In this document: piece by piece, positions 14,982 through 23,638 of the stretch
Layout of the letters: each line of letters begins with the position of its first letter
Numbering within the stretch: position 1 is the stretch's first letter
DNA from: a bacterium
GTDB lineage: Bacteria; Armatimonadota; Zipacnadia; Zipacnadales; Zipacnadaceae
Reading direction: 5' to 3'
Assembly: GCA_030602615.1 (NCBI GenBank)
Contig: JAUVZM010000012.1
Span: 1-52,568 of the forward strand
Length of the DNA: 52,568 bases
Position numbers and translations under genes: made by a program
Notes under the pieces: model-generated
What the model saw: only the letters and a program-made list of their open reading frames with translations
Told to the model about the DNA's origin: nothing
Database searches by the model: none

Positions 14982-16472
14982 TTAACGGCTATACTTCCTG
15001 ACGATGCAGATCAAGAATAGTGACATTATCACGATGCCCAAGGCTGCCTCCAAGCCAGCGAAGAGCCGGCCCCACACTGGCCCTGGCGCCAGATCACCGT
15101 AGCCGAGGCTGGTAAAGGTCACCACGCTAAAATAAGCTGCGGTAAGCCAGCGGCCAAATCCCGCCCAGGTAGGCGCATCTACACCAGGGCCTATCACGTA
15201 TTCCCCGCCAGCATCGCGCAGTCCAAATGCACCGTGAATGAAGCCGAAAAAGGCAACTAAGGCAAGTGCCCAGTAGGCGATCCAGGCAGGTCTCTCACCG
15301 TAGCCACAGACGAAGTACATAATGGCCGGCGAAAGGCGTTGCCACAGCGGTTCATTCTCTACTACCATCTGCGCCCGCTTGCACTCCATCTCGCGGACGA
15401 AGAATTCCCCGGCGGTCTGGTAGTCGCCCGACTCCTGGTAGTTGAGCTTGAGTTGGCGATACAATGTATGGCAATCGGCAAGGGTGGGCCGACGCATGTA
15501 TTCATCCCACCCATAGAGCGTTCTAATCTTGCGCCACTCTTCATCGCTACGGGCACACCGCTCATCGCGGACATGGTACGCACCCCAACGCATGTGGCGA
15601 AGTCGCCACCAGCGGCGCATTCCGCGCAAGCCAATCCATCCGCACTTTTGCCAGGGAACCCAACGGCGAGTTATCGGGAATCCGAAGCCCACTTTGGATA
15701 AGTTGGCTTCAGGCGCAATCCTGGCATCAAGCAGCGATGCCCCTCGCAGGTCCGCCCCTTCAAGAGTGGCCGATGTGGTGGTAACCAGTCCGGTCTCTTC
15801 ATCAATCCTGTCGAGCAGCGCTATGTTGACTCCGCAGAGGTTAGCGTTAACTAGGTCAGCGCCCCGTAGGCAAGTCCCTTGCAACTCAGCTTTCGGAAGG
15901 TAACCGTAGGAGAGGTTAACGAACAATAGAGAAGCACCGCGGAGGTCAGCTCCACTCGGGATAGCTCCACGCAGGTTGGCCGAGAGCAGATCAGCGTCGC
16001 GCAGATCGGCATCACACAGCAAAGCGCCCTGCAAGTTAGCGTCGTACAGGGTAGCACCCTGGAGGTTAGCCCCCCAAAGGTTAGCGCCCTGCAGGTCGGC
16101 GTAGTCTAGTAAAGCCTTCACTAGGTGGGCGCCCTCTAATTCGGCTTCCGCCAGATGGGATTCACCCAGATAACGCCTGGAGGCGACGGCTAACTCCAGT
16201 TGTGCCTTGAGCCCCCTGTCCCCCGCGCGAGGACAGGTCGAGTGGAAGTAGCAGCGGGGCTCGGGGTCTTCGGGATAGGGCTTGACGGGCAGGCCGCAGG
16301 GGCGGTCCACGACGTCGCGCCCTCGGAACGCCGTTGTATCTGATATGACGTAGCCGCGCCATCTTGGGTCGAGTTTATAACCCTGGAAAAGGTACTGGCA
16401 GCGAGGAGTGTCGGATGGGCAGCCGGCGGGCAGGTCGTTGACGTAGTCGGGTTCGGGGCTTTCCTCGGCCAT
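14982..16472 (-). CDS. Pentapeptide-repeat / two-helix K+ channel fusion protein
   Basis: From the ATG at 16470-16472 the protein has about 496 residues. The first ~75 are Cys-rich with 'CGLP' and 'RCYFHSTCP', likely a metal site. A long run of A(D/N)LxG units follows (for example ADLQGANLWGANLQGATL), which forms a right-handed quadrilateral helix. The last ~110 residues hold two membrane helices around the pore loop 'TFTSLGYGDL', the K+ selectivity filter signature. It is therefore a membrane channel with a soluble pentapeptide sensor domain. The frame is open a further 48 codons upstream, but those cross a REP-like repeat and are unlikely to be coding; the start has only a weak GGTGA. It is followed by a repeat region. 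Confidence 0.85.
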   Translation of the reverse strand: MAEESPEPDYVNDLPAGCPSDTPRCQYLFQGYKLDPRWRGYVISDTTAFRGRDVVDRPCGLPVKPYPEDPEPRCYFHSTCPRAGDRGLKAQLELAVASRRYLGESHLAEAELEGAHLVKALLDYADLQGANLWGANLQGATLYDANLQGALLCDADLRDADLLSANLRGAIPSGADLRGASLLFVNLSYGYLPKAELQGTCLRGADLVNANLCGVNIALLDRIDEETGLVTTTSATLEGADLRGASLLDARIAPEANLSKVGFGFPITRRWVPWQKCGWIGLRGMRRWWRLRHMRWGAYHVRDERCARSDEEWRKIRTLYGWDEYMRRPTLADCHTLYRQLKLNYQESGDYQTAGEFFVREMECKRAQMVVENEPLWQRLSPAIMYFVCGYGERPAWIAYWALALVAFFGFIHGAFGLRDAGGEYVIGPGVDAPTWAGFGRWLTAAYFSVVTFTSLGYGDLAPGPVWGRLFAGLEAALGIVIMSLFLICIVRKYSR

Positions 16473-16528
16473 AGCGATCACCGGATAAGCCTTCGCCAGG
16501 GGAGCGGGGAAATCCTTTGTGGCTAGCC

Positions 16529-16583
16529 GGTCGGGGCATCCGCCTTCGCGGAAGCTACGGCGGACGTGAGGTGCCCCTCCCAC
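16529..16583 (-). repeat. REP-like palindrome, copy 3
   Basis: On the minus strand GTGGGAGGGGCACC opens the element, CACGTCCGCCGTAGC and CGCGAAGGCGG form the interior, and ATGCCCCGACC closes it. It is close to copy 2 in sequence but inverted. It lies just upstream of the pentapeptide gene start, inside the open frame extension. Confidence 0.7.
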
Positions 16584-16609
16584 AGCAGATTTGAGGGCAG
16601 GGGAAAATC

Positions 16610-16625
16610 GCGGCAAGAATGCCGC
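16610..16625. repeat. Small hairpin repeat, copy 2
   Basis: GCGGCA-AGAA-TGCCGC, followed by TCCTACC. It matches the element at 1241-1256 except for one base pair in the stem, which changed on both sides. It lies next to the methyltransferase stop codon. Confidence 0.6.
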
Positions 16626-16627
16626 TC

Positions 16628-17734
16628 CTACCGGGTAGGATGGTCCGTTGTGGGGCGATCGAGGTGCTTAGCGATGTAGTTCTTCTCGCGGTATTCGGCG
16701 ACCATTTCGGGGTCGAGAGGGTACTGGCCGAACTGGCGGGTGGCCTGCACCATTGCCCGGTAGTTCTCCGGCCTGACCGCCGGGTGGATGGAGCTGCTGG
16801 AGGCCATTATGTGCCCGCCGCCGGGCGACGCCTTGGCGATGGTCTCCTTGACCGCCTCCACCACCTGATCGGGCGTGCCCCGCGAGAGCAGCTCGCCACA
16901 ATCAACGTTGCCGGCGACTGCGATACGGTGGCCGTACTTCTCTTTCACTTCGCCAATATCCATACCTGCCAGCGGCTCAATCGGGTCCAGGCAGTCAATG
17001 CCCGTCTCGACCAGCATATCCATAATCGGCCACAAGTTGCCATCAGTATGCTTGATGAAGGGAACGCCGGCCTGGTGGGCGACGTCCACACACTCCTGCA
17101 AATACGGCAGGCAAAACTCAGCAAAATGGTCGGGAGACATCATCGGCGCGAGGCGATAAGCGTAGTCATCGCCGGTGAGCAGGACATCGGCGCCCCTCTG
17201 CGCAGCGCGCTCCAGCACCCGGGTCTTGTAATCGGTGACCATGCGGGCCAGACGATGGGCGAACTCGGGATTGGCGATATAGTCCATCAGCAGCTTGTCC
17301 ATCCCATGCAGGTAGTGGCTGAACTCAAAGCCTTCGTGACCCAGGAAGACAATGGCCTTCTGGCCTTTGAAGCGCTCGACTGCTGCCTGCAGGCTGTCCA
17401 ACCGGTAGTCACTATCGGGGTCGGGTGGCTCATAGTCGGCCAGATCGGTTTCATTTTCGAGAGGATGGCCTACCGCATACGCTATGCCAGAAGATGGTGT
17501 GCGCCAGACGATTCCCCATTCGTCGCGAACGGTATTCTCGTCAATCTGCTCAGTGGGCCGCCAGTCCTCGAAGATGGTAACGGCGTCGAGGTCCTCGGCC
17601 TCGCAGAAATCCAGGTAGCTGATGTCGCCGTGGAGTGCATCAATGACCGGACGATTGACGATCAGCTCCCACAGCGGCACACAATCGGGCTGCTGACGAC
17701 GCAGTGCTGTCATAAATCGCTGTTGTCCGGTCAC
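16628..17734 (-). CDS. URO-D family protein (cobalamin-type methyltransferase-like)
   Basis: The 368-residue protein resembles the uroporphyrinogen decarboxylase superfamily: 'MTALRRQQPDCVPLWE' near the start, 'GDDYAYRLAPMMSP', 'FIKHTDGNLWPIMD' and 'GNVDCGELLSRGTPDQV', 'GGGHIMASSSSIHPAV' near the end. Members that are not haem enzymes often move methyl groups to or from corrinoid proteins (MtaA/CmuA group). The start is GTG with GGGAGG five bases upstream, one base after the cupin stop. No corrinoid protein is next to it, so the reaction is inferred; an MttB homologue lies 26 kb away. Confidence 0.85.
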   Translation of the reverse strand: MTGQQRFMTALRRQQPDCVPLWELIVNRPVIDALHGDISYLDFCEAEDLDAVTIFEDWRPTEQIDENTVRDEWGIVWRTPSSGIAYAVGHPLENETDLADYEPPDPDSDYRLDSLQAAVERFKGQKAIVFLGHEGFEFSHYLHGMDKLLMDYIANPEFAHRLARMVTDYKTRVLERAAQRGADVLLTGDDYAYRLAPMMSPDHFAEFCLPYLQECVDVAHQAGVPFIKHTDGNLWPIMDMLVETGIDCLDPIEPLAGMDIGEVKEKYGHRIAVAGNVDCGELLSRGTPDQVVEAVKETIAKASPGGGHIMASSSSIHPAVRPENYRAMVQATRQFGQYPLDPEMVAEYREKNYIAKHLDRPTTDHPTR

Positions 17735-17735
17735 T

Positions 17736-18191
17736 TCAGCCTCCCTGGGTATGCCACTCGAAATCTATGTCGGGGTCAAAGGGATCGCGGCGCAGCTCGT
17801 CGGGGTCGTCATACTCATAGTGCTCGCTGGGGACATTGAGCATCAGAACGGTCTCATCAGCGACGGGCGTGAAGCCGTGCCAGACTCCCGGGGGGATCTG
17901 CACCAGCAGTGGATTGAGTGTGCCCAGGATGAAGCCCTGGGTTTCGCCACAGGTGGGTGAATCCTCCCGGTCATCATACAGGCCCAGCTGGGCGGTGCCC
18001 TGCAGGCAGCATATCATATCAACCTGGCGCCGGTGACAGTGCCAGGCCTTCACTATTCCGGGGTAGCAGGCGGTCACGTACACCTGACCAAACTGGGTGA
18101 AGAGGTCGTCGTCGTCGCGCAGGATCTCCATCAGATAGCCGCGCTCATCAGGGATCAGGCGCAGTCGCTTGGTCGCAACGCCATCAATCAT
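17736..18191 (-). CDS. RmlC-like cupin (sugar epimerase-related)
   Basis: This 151-residue protein matches the dTDP-4-dehydrorhamnose 3,5-epimerase-like fold: 'RLIPDERGYLMEILRDDD', 'VYVTACYPGIVKAWHCHRRQVDMICCLQG', 'SPTCGETQGFILG' and 'VQIPPGVWHGF'. The family His is in WHCHR. These proteins isomerise or bind nucleotide-linked sugars; many shortened ones have no proven reaction. The ATG at 18189-18191 has CAGGAG nine bases before it and is preferred over an upstream GTG that is too close. It precedes the URO-D gene by one base, so they are one operon. Confidence 0.82.
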   Translation of the reverse strand: MIDGVATKRLRLIPDERGYLMEILRDDDDLFTQFGQVYVTACYPGIVKAWHCHRRQVDMICCLQGTAQLGLYDDREDSPTCGETQGFILGTLNPLLVQIPPGVWHGFTPVADETVLMLNVPSEHYEYDDPDELRRDPFDPDIDFEWHTQGG

Positions 18192-18266
18192 TGGCACTCA
18201 CTCCTGGATGTGTCAAATCCCTCTGCATCAGCCTGCAAAGATGCGGGTGCGCAGGCCGGCACCCAA

Positions 18267-19622
18267 CTAATCTTGTCCACTGGAACTGGGCATCTGCACG
18301 CCGACGTAATGGTTCTGAAAATGCGTCTGGGCCAGGGCTGTGACATCTGCGACAGTCAGTTGCTCTATTTGAGCCGTTCCGTCAGCGAAGCTGGCCGGTG
18401 GGAGGCCAAGCATCTGCATTCGGCCCAGATGCACTGCCAGGCGGGCGGCAGTGAGCATAGTGCGAGCGCGACTGTTGATTAGTTTCTGTTTAGCCTGCTG
18501 CAGCTCCTCGTCTCGAATGGCGCCTGCGCCCAGCGAGTTGATGTGGCGCAGCAGTTGTTCGTCTACGTTACGGACAGCATTGGGGGCGCACTCCGCGTAG
18601 ATGGCCAGGTGCGGACAGTTGCTCATCGCCACAGGCAGCACAGTTAGGGGAGTCCGCTGGGCCAGCAGGCGAAACGGTAAGTTCAAGGCCAGGGTGTGGA
18701 ACAAGCTGCGGTCGCGAGCGAGCCGACCCTCAGGCCCGCCAAGTACGTGATAGAGCAACTGGCCGACGCGGAAGCCCGGCTCTCCCGGAGCAGGTAGGCC
18801 CACCCCGACAACCACAGTCGCCAGCCGAGCCTGCGGGCTGCCGCCGACGCGAACCCGGGAGTCTGGATAGCAGCTTCGGGCCACGCTGGAGGCGGATATG
18901 CCGCGTTTGACTGCGCCCAGCGCATCTTCGACCAGGCGCAGAGCTTGCTCGCCGGGCAGAGGGGAGACCACTACGACAGTGGCATTAGCCGCCTGTAGGT
19001 ATTTGTCGGCGAAGTCACTGGCTTGCTGAACAGTAATCTGGGCCACCCGCTCGGGCTTGCCAAAGACGGGCTGAGCGCCCGCCACCGCCACCTCATCAAG
19101 CATGGCCTCACGAAACAGGTAATAAGCCTGCTCGGCTGGTCGTCGCGCCAGGGCCTGGTACTCTTCTTCGAGGCGTCGCTGACCTTTTTCCAGCAGATCC
19201 GATCGCACATCTGAAGCAAACAGACCAGCGCGGACAAGTGTAAGCATCTCCTCCAAATGCGTTGAGGTGCAAACCGCGTGCATCTGCAGGTAGTCCCACT
19301 CCACCCGCCACTGTACCCTGCCGGCATGGCGGATATGCGAGGCCAGCCCGGCAAAGCTGTTATCGCCAGCCAGCAACTGCTCGACGCGGGCGCGATTATG
19401 TTCGTGGAGCAGCGCACGAATCCCCACCGGCTGCTCAATTCCGGCTCCCACCCGGAAACCGACAAAGACAGAAGCGACATCCGAAGCCGGTTGGGTGCAG
19501 GTTACTACCGACAGCCCGTTATCCAGAACAGTGCTGTGGACCTCTGCTCCATGGCAGACAGCACTCAGCACTACGCACAAGGCCACGCCCAAAAACAGGC
19601 AGGCTGGACCGGTGCGCCTCAT
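18267..19622 (-). CDS. M16-family protein lacking the zinc site (non-catalytic partner)
   Basis: The 451-residue secreted protein has a signal peptide (ending near CHGA) and the two-lobe M16B layout. Where the zinc motif HxxEH should be, alignment with its neighbour puts G-I-R-A-L-L-H-E, so the first His and the Glu are lost. Catalytically dead M16 subunits usually pair with an active one, as in mitochondrial processing peptidase and bacterial M16B heterodimers. It overlaps the active gene by ATGA and is translated after it, which fits a heterodimer. Confidence 0.85.
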   Translation of the reverse strand: MRRTGPACLFLGVALCVVLSAVCHGAEVHSTVLDNGLSVVTCTQPASDVASVFVGFRVGAGIEQPVGIRALLHEHNRARVEQLLAGDNSFAGLASHIRHAGRVQWRVEWDYLQMHAVCTSTHLEEMLTLVRAGLFASDVRSDLLEKGQRRLEEEYQALARRPAEQAYYLFREAMLDEVAVAGAQPVFGKPERVAQITVQQASDFADKYLQAANATVVVVSPLPGEQALRLVEDALGAVKRGISASSVARSCYPDSRVRVGGSPQARLATVVVGVGLPAPGEPGFRVGQLLYHVLGGPEGRLARDRSLFHTLALNLPFRLLAQRTPLTVLPVAMSNCPHLAIYAECAPNAVRNVDEQLLRHINSLGAGAIRDEELQQAKQKLINSRARTMLTAARLAVHLGRMQMLGLPPASFADGTAQIEQLTVADVTALAQTHFQNHYVGVQMPSSSGQD

Positions 19623-20953
19623 CGCAGCCAGGCCTCCTCAGTCCCCTCAGCGGCACGCTCGGGCCGGATGACGACCAGACTATAGCTGTCGGGGGCCAGA
19701 TACTTTTGGGCCGTCTGCTGTATCTGCTGCGGCGTGATTTGGTTGATTAGATCAATATAGTTCACCGCGAACTCGTAGGTATCTATAGCCTCATAGAAGG
19801 CCAACGAGTCAACCTGATCGGTGTAGGCCTCGTTGCTGAAGGCATAATCGGCGTATATCGCTTGCTTGGCCTCAGCAACTACTTCCTCGCTTACCAGATT
19901 GGTACGCAGGTGGTTGATCTTGTCCAGGATGGCGCTGCGCAGGTCCAGCTCGTAGGCGGGATGGGTGACTGCACTGATGGTGAACAGGCCCGGCCAGTGC
20001 TGGGTAAGATAGTTGACCACCGCGGCTTGCAGCAGACTATCTTGCTCGAACTGCCGAGTCATAGACTCGAGCTCATTGCTCAGCATTATGTAGATCAGGT
20101 CCATCGCGCATACTTCGCGCTTGTTGGCGATGCCGGGGCCGTGCCAGGCAAACTCCAACAGAGTTGAAGACTCCTCCAAATACTCGATCCGCGTGCGCAC
20201 CTCGGTCTGGGGTGGTTCCGAAGCTGGCGGATCAGGCAACTGACCTGACGGATAGTCGCCGAAGGCCTGCCTTGCCAGCTCAAAGAAGTCGTCCGGCTGC
20301 ACATCGCCTACTGCAACCAGTGCAGCGTTGTTGGGATGATAGAAGCTGTTGTAAAAACCCCGGACGGCCTCCAGTCCCAGGCTGTTGATGTGGCCAGGCT
20401 CTCCCGGAACCGGCCGGCGGTAAGGATGCTCGGTGAAGGCTATCTGCCAGGCAAAAAACTCGGCCAGCGCCGAGGTGGTGGTGAGGCGGTCAGCCAGCTC
20501 CCGGGAGACGATGCTTCGTTGATGAGCCACTGCTTCTGCGGTAAACTCTGCTGCAAAGACGCTCTGGGCCAGCTTGGGAATGATCTCGTCCATATATTGG
20601 GAGGAAGCTGCCACCGTAACCTCAGTGAAGTCGCGGGTAGCCATACCATTGATGTAGCCGCCCATATTTTCAACCCACGGCCCCAGCCCCTCCTGACTAT
20701 TGCGTTCCTCGAAGAGCAAGTGCTCAACCATATGGGCCACGCCACTGTTGTCTGCGCTTTCGTAGCCGGATCCGGCCCTGATGACCAGGCCAACGGCAAC
20801 AACCGGCCATTGGCGCTCGGATTTGACGATTACCCGTAGGCCGTTGTCCAGCGTGGCCGTGGAGATATTGTCTGGATTCAGAATCGGCGCGGCAGCGACA
20901 CTAGCGCAGAGATATACTAGCAGCACAAATGTGAAAAGAGATCGGCTTCGCAC
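19619..20953 (-). CDS. M16 metallopeptidase, catalytic subunit
   Basis: The 444-residue protein has a signal peptide (MRSRSLFTFVLLVYLCASVAAA) and the inverted zinc motif H74-M-V-E77-H78 in 'GVAHMVEHLLFEE', with the third ligand Glu152 in 'SIVSRELAD', 75 residues further. It is a two-domain M16B peptidase of normal size and probably degrades small peptides in the periplasm. The start is GTG with AAGG seven bases before it. The non-catalytic M16 protein follows with a 4-bp overlap. Confidence 0.93.
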   Translation of the reverse strand: MRSRSLFTFVLLVYLCASVAAAPILNPDNISTATLDNGLRVIVKSERQWPVVAVGLVIRAGSGYESADNSGVAHMVEHLLFEERNSQEGLGPWVENMGGYINGMATRDFTEVTVAASSQYMDEIIPKLAQSVFAAEFTAEAVAHQRSIVSRELADRLTTTSALAEFFAWQIAFTEHPYRRPVPGEPGHINSLGLEAVRGFYNSFYHPNNAALVAVGDVQPDDFFELARQAFGDYPSGQLPDPPASEPPQTEVRTRIEYLEESSTLLEFAWHGPGIANKREVCAMDLIYIMLSNELESMTRQFEQDSLLQAAVVNYLTQHWPGLFTISAVTHPAYELDLRSAILDKINHLRTNLVSEEVVAEAKQAIYADYAFSNEAYTDQVDSLAFYEAIDTYEFAVNYIDLINQITPQQIQQTAQKYLAPDSYSLVVIRPERAAEGTEEAWLR

Positions 20954-21044
20954 CTCAGTACCTTCCTCAGGTGGGGCAAAGTAGCTTAAACGGGGCCATG
21001 CAACAAGTCAGCCGTCCTGAGAATATCACCAGCCTGGCCTTACG

Positions 21045-21854
21045 TCAAGAGGAGGAAAAGTCCTCGGGCCAGCGGGCAGCCAACTCCATAGTAGTGAGCA
21101 GGTCCACCTGATTATGATGGAGGATTGTTGCCAGTTCCTCGCTTTCTCCAGTGTCCACAAAGCGATGATAGGCAGCCGGAATCAGACTGCCGGGTATGTC
21201 ATCTTCGCGGCGCCGCCGGCACAGCCGGCTCTCCAACGTGACCAGGCGATGGTTGGGGACGGGCAGGTCGGGCTGGCGCCGGGCGACGTGCAGCATATCT
21301 ACGTGACGCTCAAGCTCCAGGCTCCATTCCATACGATGGTAGCAGGTACGATCCCGCAGGTAGGGCACATCAAAGCTGCGGCCATTGAAGCTGACCAGCA
21401 CCTGAACCTCGTCAAGCATCTGTCTGGTAGCGGCCAATATGGCTGGCTCTTCGGCGTAATGACGAGCCAGCAATTGATGAATGTGAGGACCGTGGTTTCC
21501 GATATGCAGGATGCCGACCAGAAAAAGCGGGGTGGCACCCAGACCGGTCGTCTCTATGTCCAGGAAAGCCAACTGGTGGCACTCCTGGGCCGGAAATCCC
21601 TCACAGCCCAGTAGCGTCTTCCAGGCGGGCACCACGATCTGCTTGGCCCAGTCACCGACCTGTGCTGGAGTTAACCGGATGCTCAGATAGTGGCCCAGGC
21701 TGTGATCTATCTCCCACCCTGGCGGCATCTGCCGGCTTCCCCGCACTACCGTCTCAGCCGGGACCTGCTCGGCAGAGCACGGAACAGAGTCTCCGCCCTC
21801 ATCAGTACTGTGCAGTGATGCCAGTTTTTTCCGAACCTCGCGAGGTAACAGCAT
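21045..21854 (-). CDS. YprB-like ribonuclease H-fold exonuclease
   Basis: The 269-residue protein contains a DEDD-type nuclease domain: 'FLDIETTGL' (Exo I, D and E), 'SFNGRSFDVPYL' (Exo II), 'HVDMLHVAR' and 'HHNQVDLLTTM' (Exo III region). It resembles the YprB/RNase_H_2 family. It has no signal peptide, so it acts in the cytoplasm. It starts 11 bp after the TPR lipoprotein stop and is likely the last gene of that operon, although its link to the envelope genes is unclear. Confidence 0.85.
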   Translation of the reverse strand: MLLPREVRKKLASLHSTDEGGDSVPCSAEQVPAETVVRGSRQMPPGWEIDHSLGHYLSIRLTPAQVGDWAKQIVVPAWKTLLGCEGFPAQECHQLAFLDIETTGLGATPLFLVGILHIGNHGPHIHQLLARHYAEEPAILAATRQMLDEVQVLVSFNGRSFDVPYLRDRTCYHRMEWSLELERHVDMLHVARRQPDLPVPNHRLVTLESRLCRRRREDDIPGSLIPAAYHRFVDTGESEELATILHHNQVDLLTTMELAARWPEDFSSS

Positions 21855-21865
21855 AGCTCCCCACT

Positions 21866-23638
21866 TTACTCAGCCAGGGAGGAAGCCAGCCAGCGCAGCG
21901 TTTCAGCTTCCATACGGGCCAGCTTCTGAGCCTGTTCGAGGGCCTGCTGCCAGTGCTGGGCGGAAGCTGGCCGCTCCGGTTCAGTCGGGGATGGCTCAGT
22001 CCCGGCTGGAGCCTGCTCGATTTGCCGCGACAGTTCCTGCCAGGCGGCGACGATTTCGGCGTAGCGTTGGCTGACCTCCTGGTAGGGTGCATCTTCTTCA
22101 TCCAGAAGACCCTGGGGAGGCTGGGCGAAGAACCGCGTAGCAACCTGCCGGGAGGAAATGATGAGCGGGATCGCGGCGCTGGCCCACGACTTCAACTGCT
22201 CACGGCTCGCAGTGTTTCGTGCGTCGAGTGCTTTGCGCAACAGTCGGACCAATTCATCACAAGCGGCAGAGCCGGCTGGCTGCCTCATCAGCTCTCGTTG
22301 CTTCCAGGCCAGGCTGGACTGGAGAACCACCGACTTGATGGTTGCTGCCATATCGGCGGGCCGACGGCGAGCAGTAAGGGCAAACCGGAAGCCAGACAGC
22401 GCCCCCTGTGGCCAGAGCGCGGGCACCTTGCTAGTCTGCCATACCTCCAGAAACGCCTGTGAATCCAGCTTGACTGCATGGTCGGCACCAGGCTGCAGTA
22501 AGTACAGTTCTTTCTCGGCAGGGCGATAGCCAGTAATCAGGCACCAGCGGGCGCTGCCCTCGCCGTAGGCAATCAGAAGCGGGCGGTCCTGCAACAAGCA
22601 GCTAGTAGCATTATCGAGCAGGCCTGCTGGTGTGGCGGAGGTCCACAGGTTATAACCAAACCCCACCTCTTCAGCAATAGCCGTCGCCGGGTTGCGGTAG
22701 AAGGCTTGCGCCAGCTCCGGCCTCTGTACAGCAAACGTGAGGGTAAAGGGCAACCCGGAGATGACCACAACCTCGTCCATTGAGATCTGCCCACCAGCCT
22801 GGCGGAGCAGGGAATGTATTGCCGAAAGTAATTCCATCGCCGGCTGGTCAGCATACTGCTCGATAGGGGGAACGTTATCCAGTACGCGGGCCTGCTGGCG
22901 CTGCTGCTCCAGGCGGGCCTTGTCGGCTTCAGTCTTCTCGTCATGCCAGAGCAGCCCTAGCCACTGACGAGCAGTAACCGCCGCCTGCGTGTCGGGATAC
23001 TTCTCGACCACCTGCTCGTAGAGGGCCACAGCCTGCTGGCGATCGTCCCCAATCTTGTCGGTAATCTCAGCCGACATGAGCAACGCCCAAGCAGCAATTC
23101 TGGGGCGATCGGCAAAGTCATCAATGATCTGCCGGCAAAGCTCGTAGGCTTGCTGAAGCTGACCGCTGTCCAGGTGCGCACCTGCAGCCTCCAGGGACGC
23201 CTGACCCCGCAAGTTCTTCTTGTCGGGAAATCGCTGGTCAAGCTCGCGACAGGTGGCTGCCGCCGCTGCTGGATTCTGCATGTGCCAACGCTGCAAATAG
23301 ACTATCCAAAACAAGGCCTCATCCGCGTAGTTGCTGTCTTCGTAGCTGTCCGCCAGGTCGCGGTAGACAATCAAGGCCGCCGAGGGATTATCCAGCTCCT
23401 CCCGGTACAGGTAGGCCAGCTTGTACCAGGCGTCGTCAGCCAACGGATCCCGTGGTGCCTCCTGGACAATGCGGCTATACTCGCGCGCAGCCAACTCATA
23501 CTGCTCCTGGGCAAAGAAGGCTTCGGCACGGCGGTAAAGCCGTTGCGTCTTGGTTGAACAGCCGCCCAGCAGCGCCACGATGACCGCACCCACCGACAGC
23601 ATCACACAAACCCGTTGTGAAGAAAGCACAGGCCTCAT
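21866..23638 (-). CDS. TPR lipoprotein with C39-like C-terminal domain
   Basis: The 590-residue protein has a lipobox (LLGGC, Cys27). Residues ~30-240 form tetratricopeptide-like repeats ('AEAFFAQEQYELAAREYSRIVQEAPRDP', 'AVALYEQVVEKYPDTQAA'). Residues ~265-430 resemble a C39/BtrH-type papain-like fold ('RPLLIAYGEGSARWCLITGYRPAEKELYLLQP'). The expected His is replaced in RWCLITGY, and no obvious catalytic Cys is placed N-terminally, so it is probably not an active peptidase. The C-terminal ~70 residues are Gln/Ala-rich and helical. The ATG overlaps the preceding gene stop (ATGA). A structural or scaffold role in an export complex is inferred. Confidence 0.8.
   Translation of the reverse strand: MRPVLSSQRVCVMLSVGAVIVALLGGCSTKTQRLYRRAEAFFAQEQYELAAREYSRIVQEAPRDPLADDAWYKLAYLYREELDNPSAALIVYRDLADSYEDSNYADEALFWIVYLQRWHMQNPAAAAATCRELDQRFPDKKNLRGQASLEAAGAHLDSGQLQQAYELCRQIIDDFADRPRIAAWALLMSAEITDKIGDDRQQAVALYEQVVEKYPDTQAAVTARQWLGLLWHDEKTEADKARLEQQRQQARVLDNVPPIEQYADQPAMELLSAIHSLLRQAGGQISMDEVVVISGLPFTLTFAVQRPELAQAFYRNPATAIAEEVGFGYNLWTSATPAGLLDNATSCLLQDRPLLIAYGEGSARWCLITGYRPAEKELYLLQPGADHAVKLDSQAFLEVWQTSKVPALWPQGALSGFRFALTARRRPADMAATIKSVVLQSSLAWKQRELMRQPAGSAACDELVRLLRKALDARNTASREQLKSWASAAIPLIISSRQVATRFFAQPPQGLLDEEDAPYQEVSQRYAEIVAAWQELSRQIEQAPAGTEPSPTEPERPASAQHWQQALEQAQKLARMEAETLRWLASSLAE

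Noticed and set aside
16619-17839. 406-codon plus-strand open frame opposite the URO-D gene
   Set aside because: The minus strand encodes a well-conserved URO-D family protein with all motifs; the plus frame has no recognisable domain and mirrors its codon bias.
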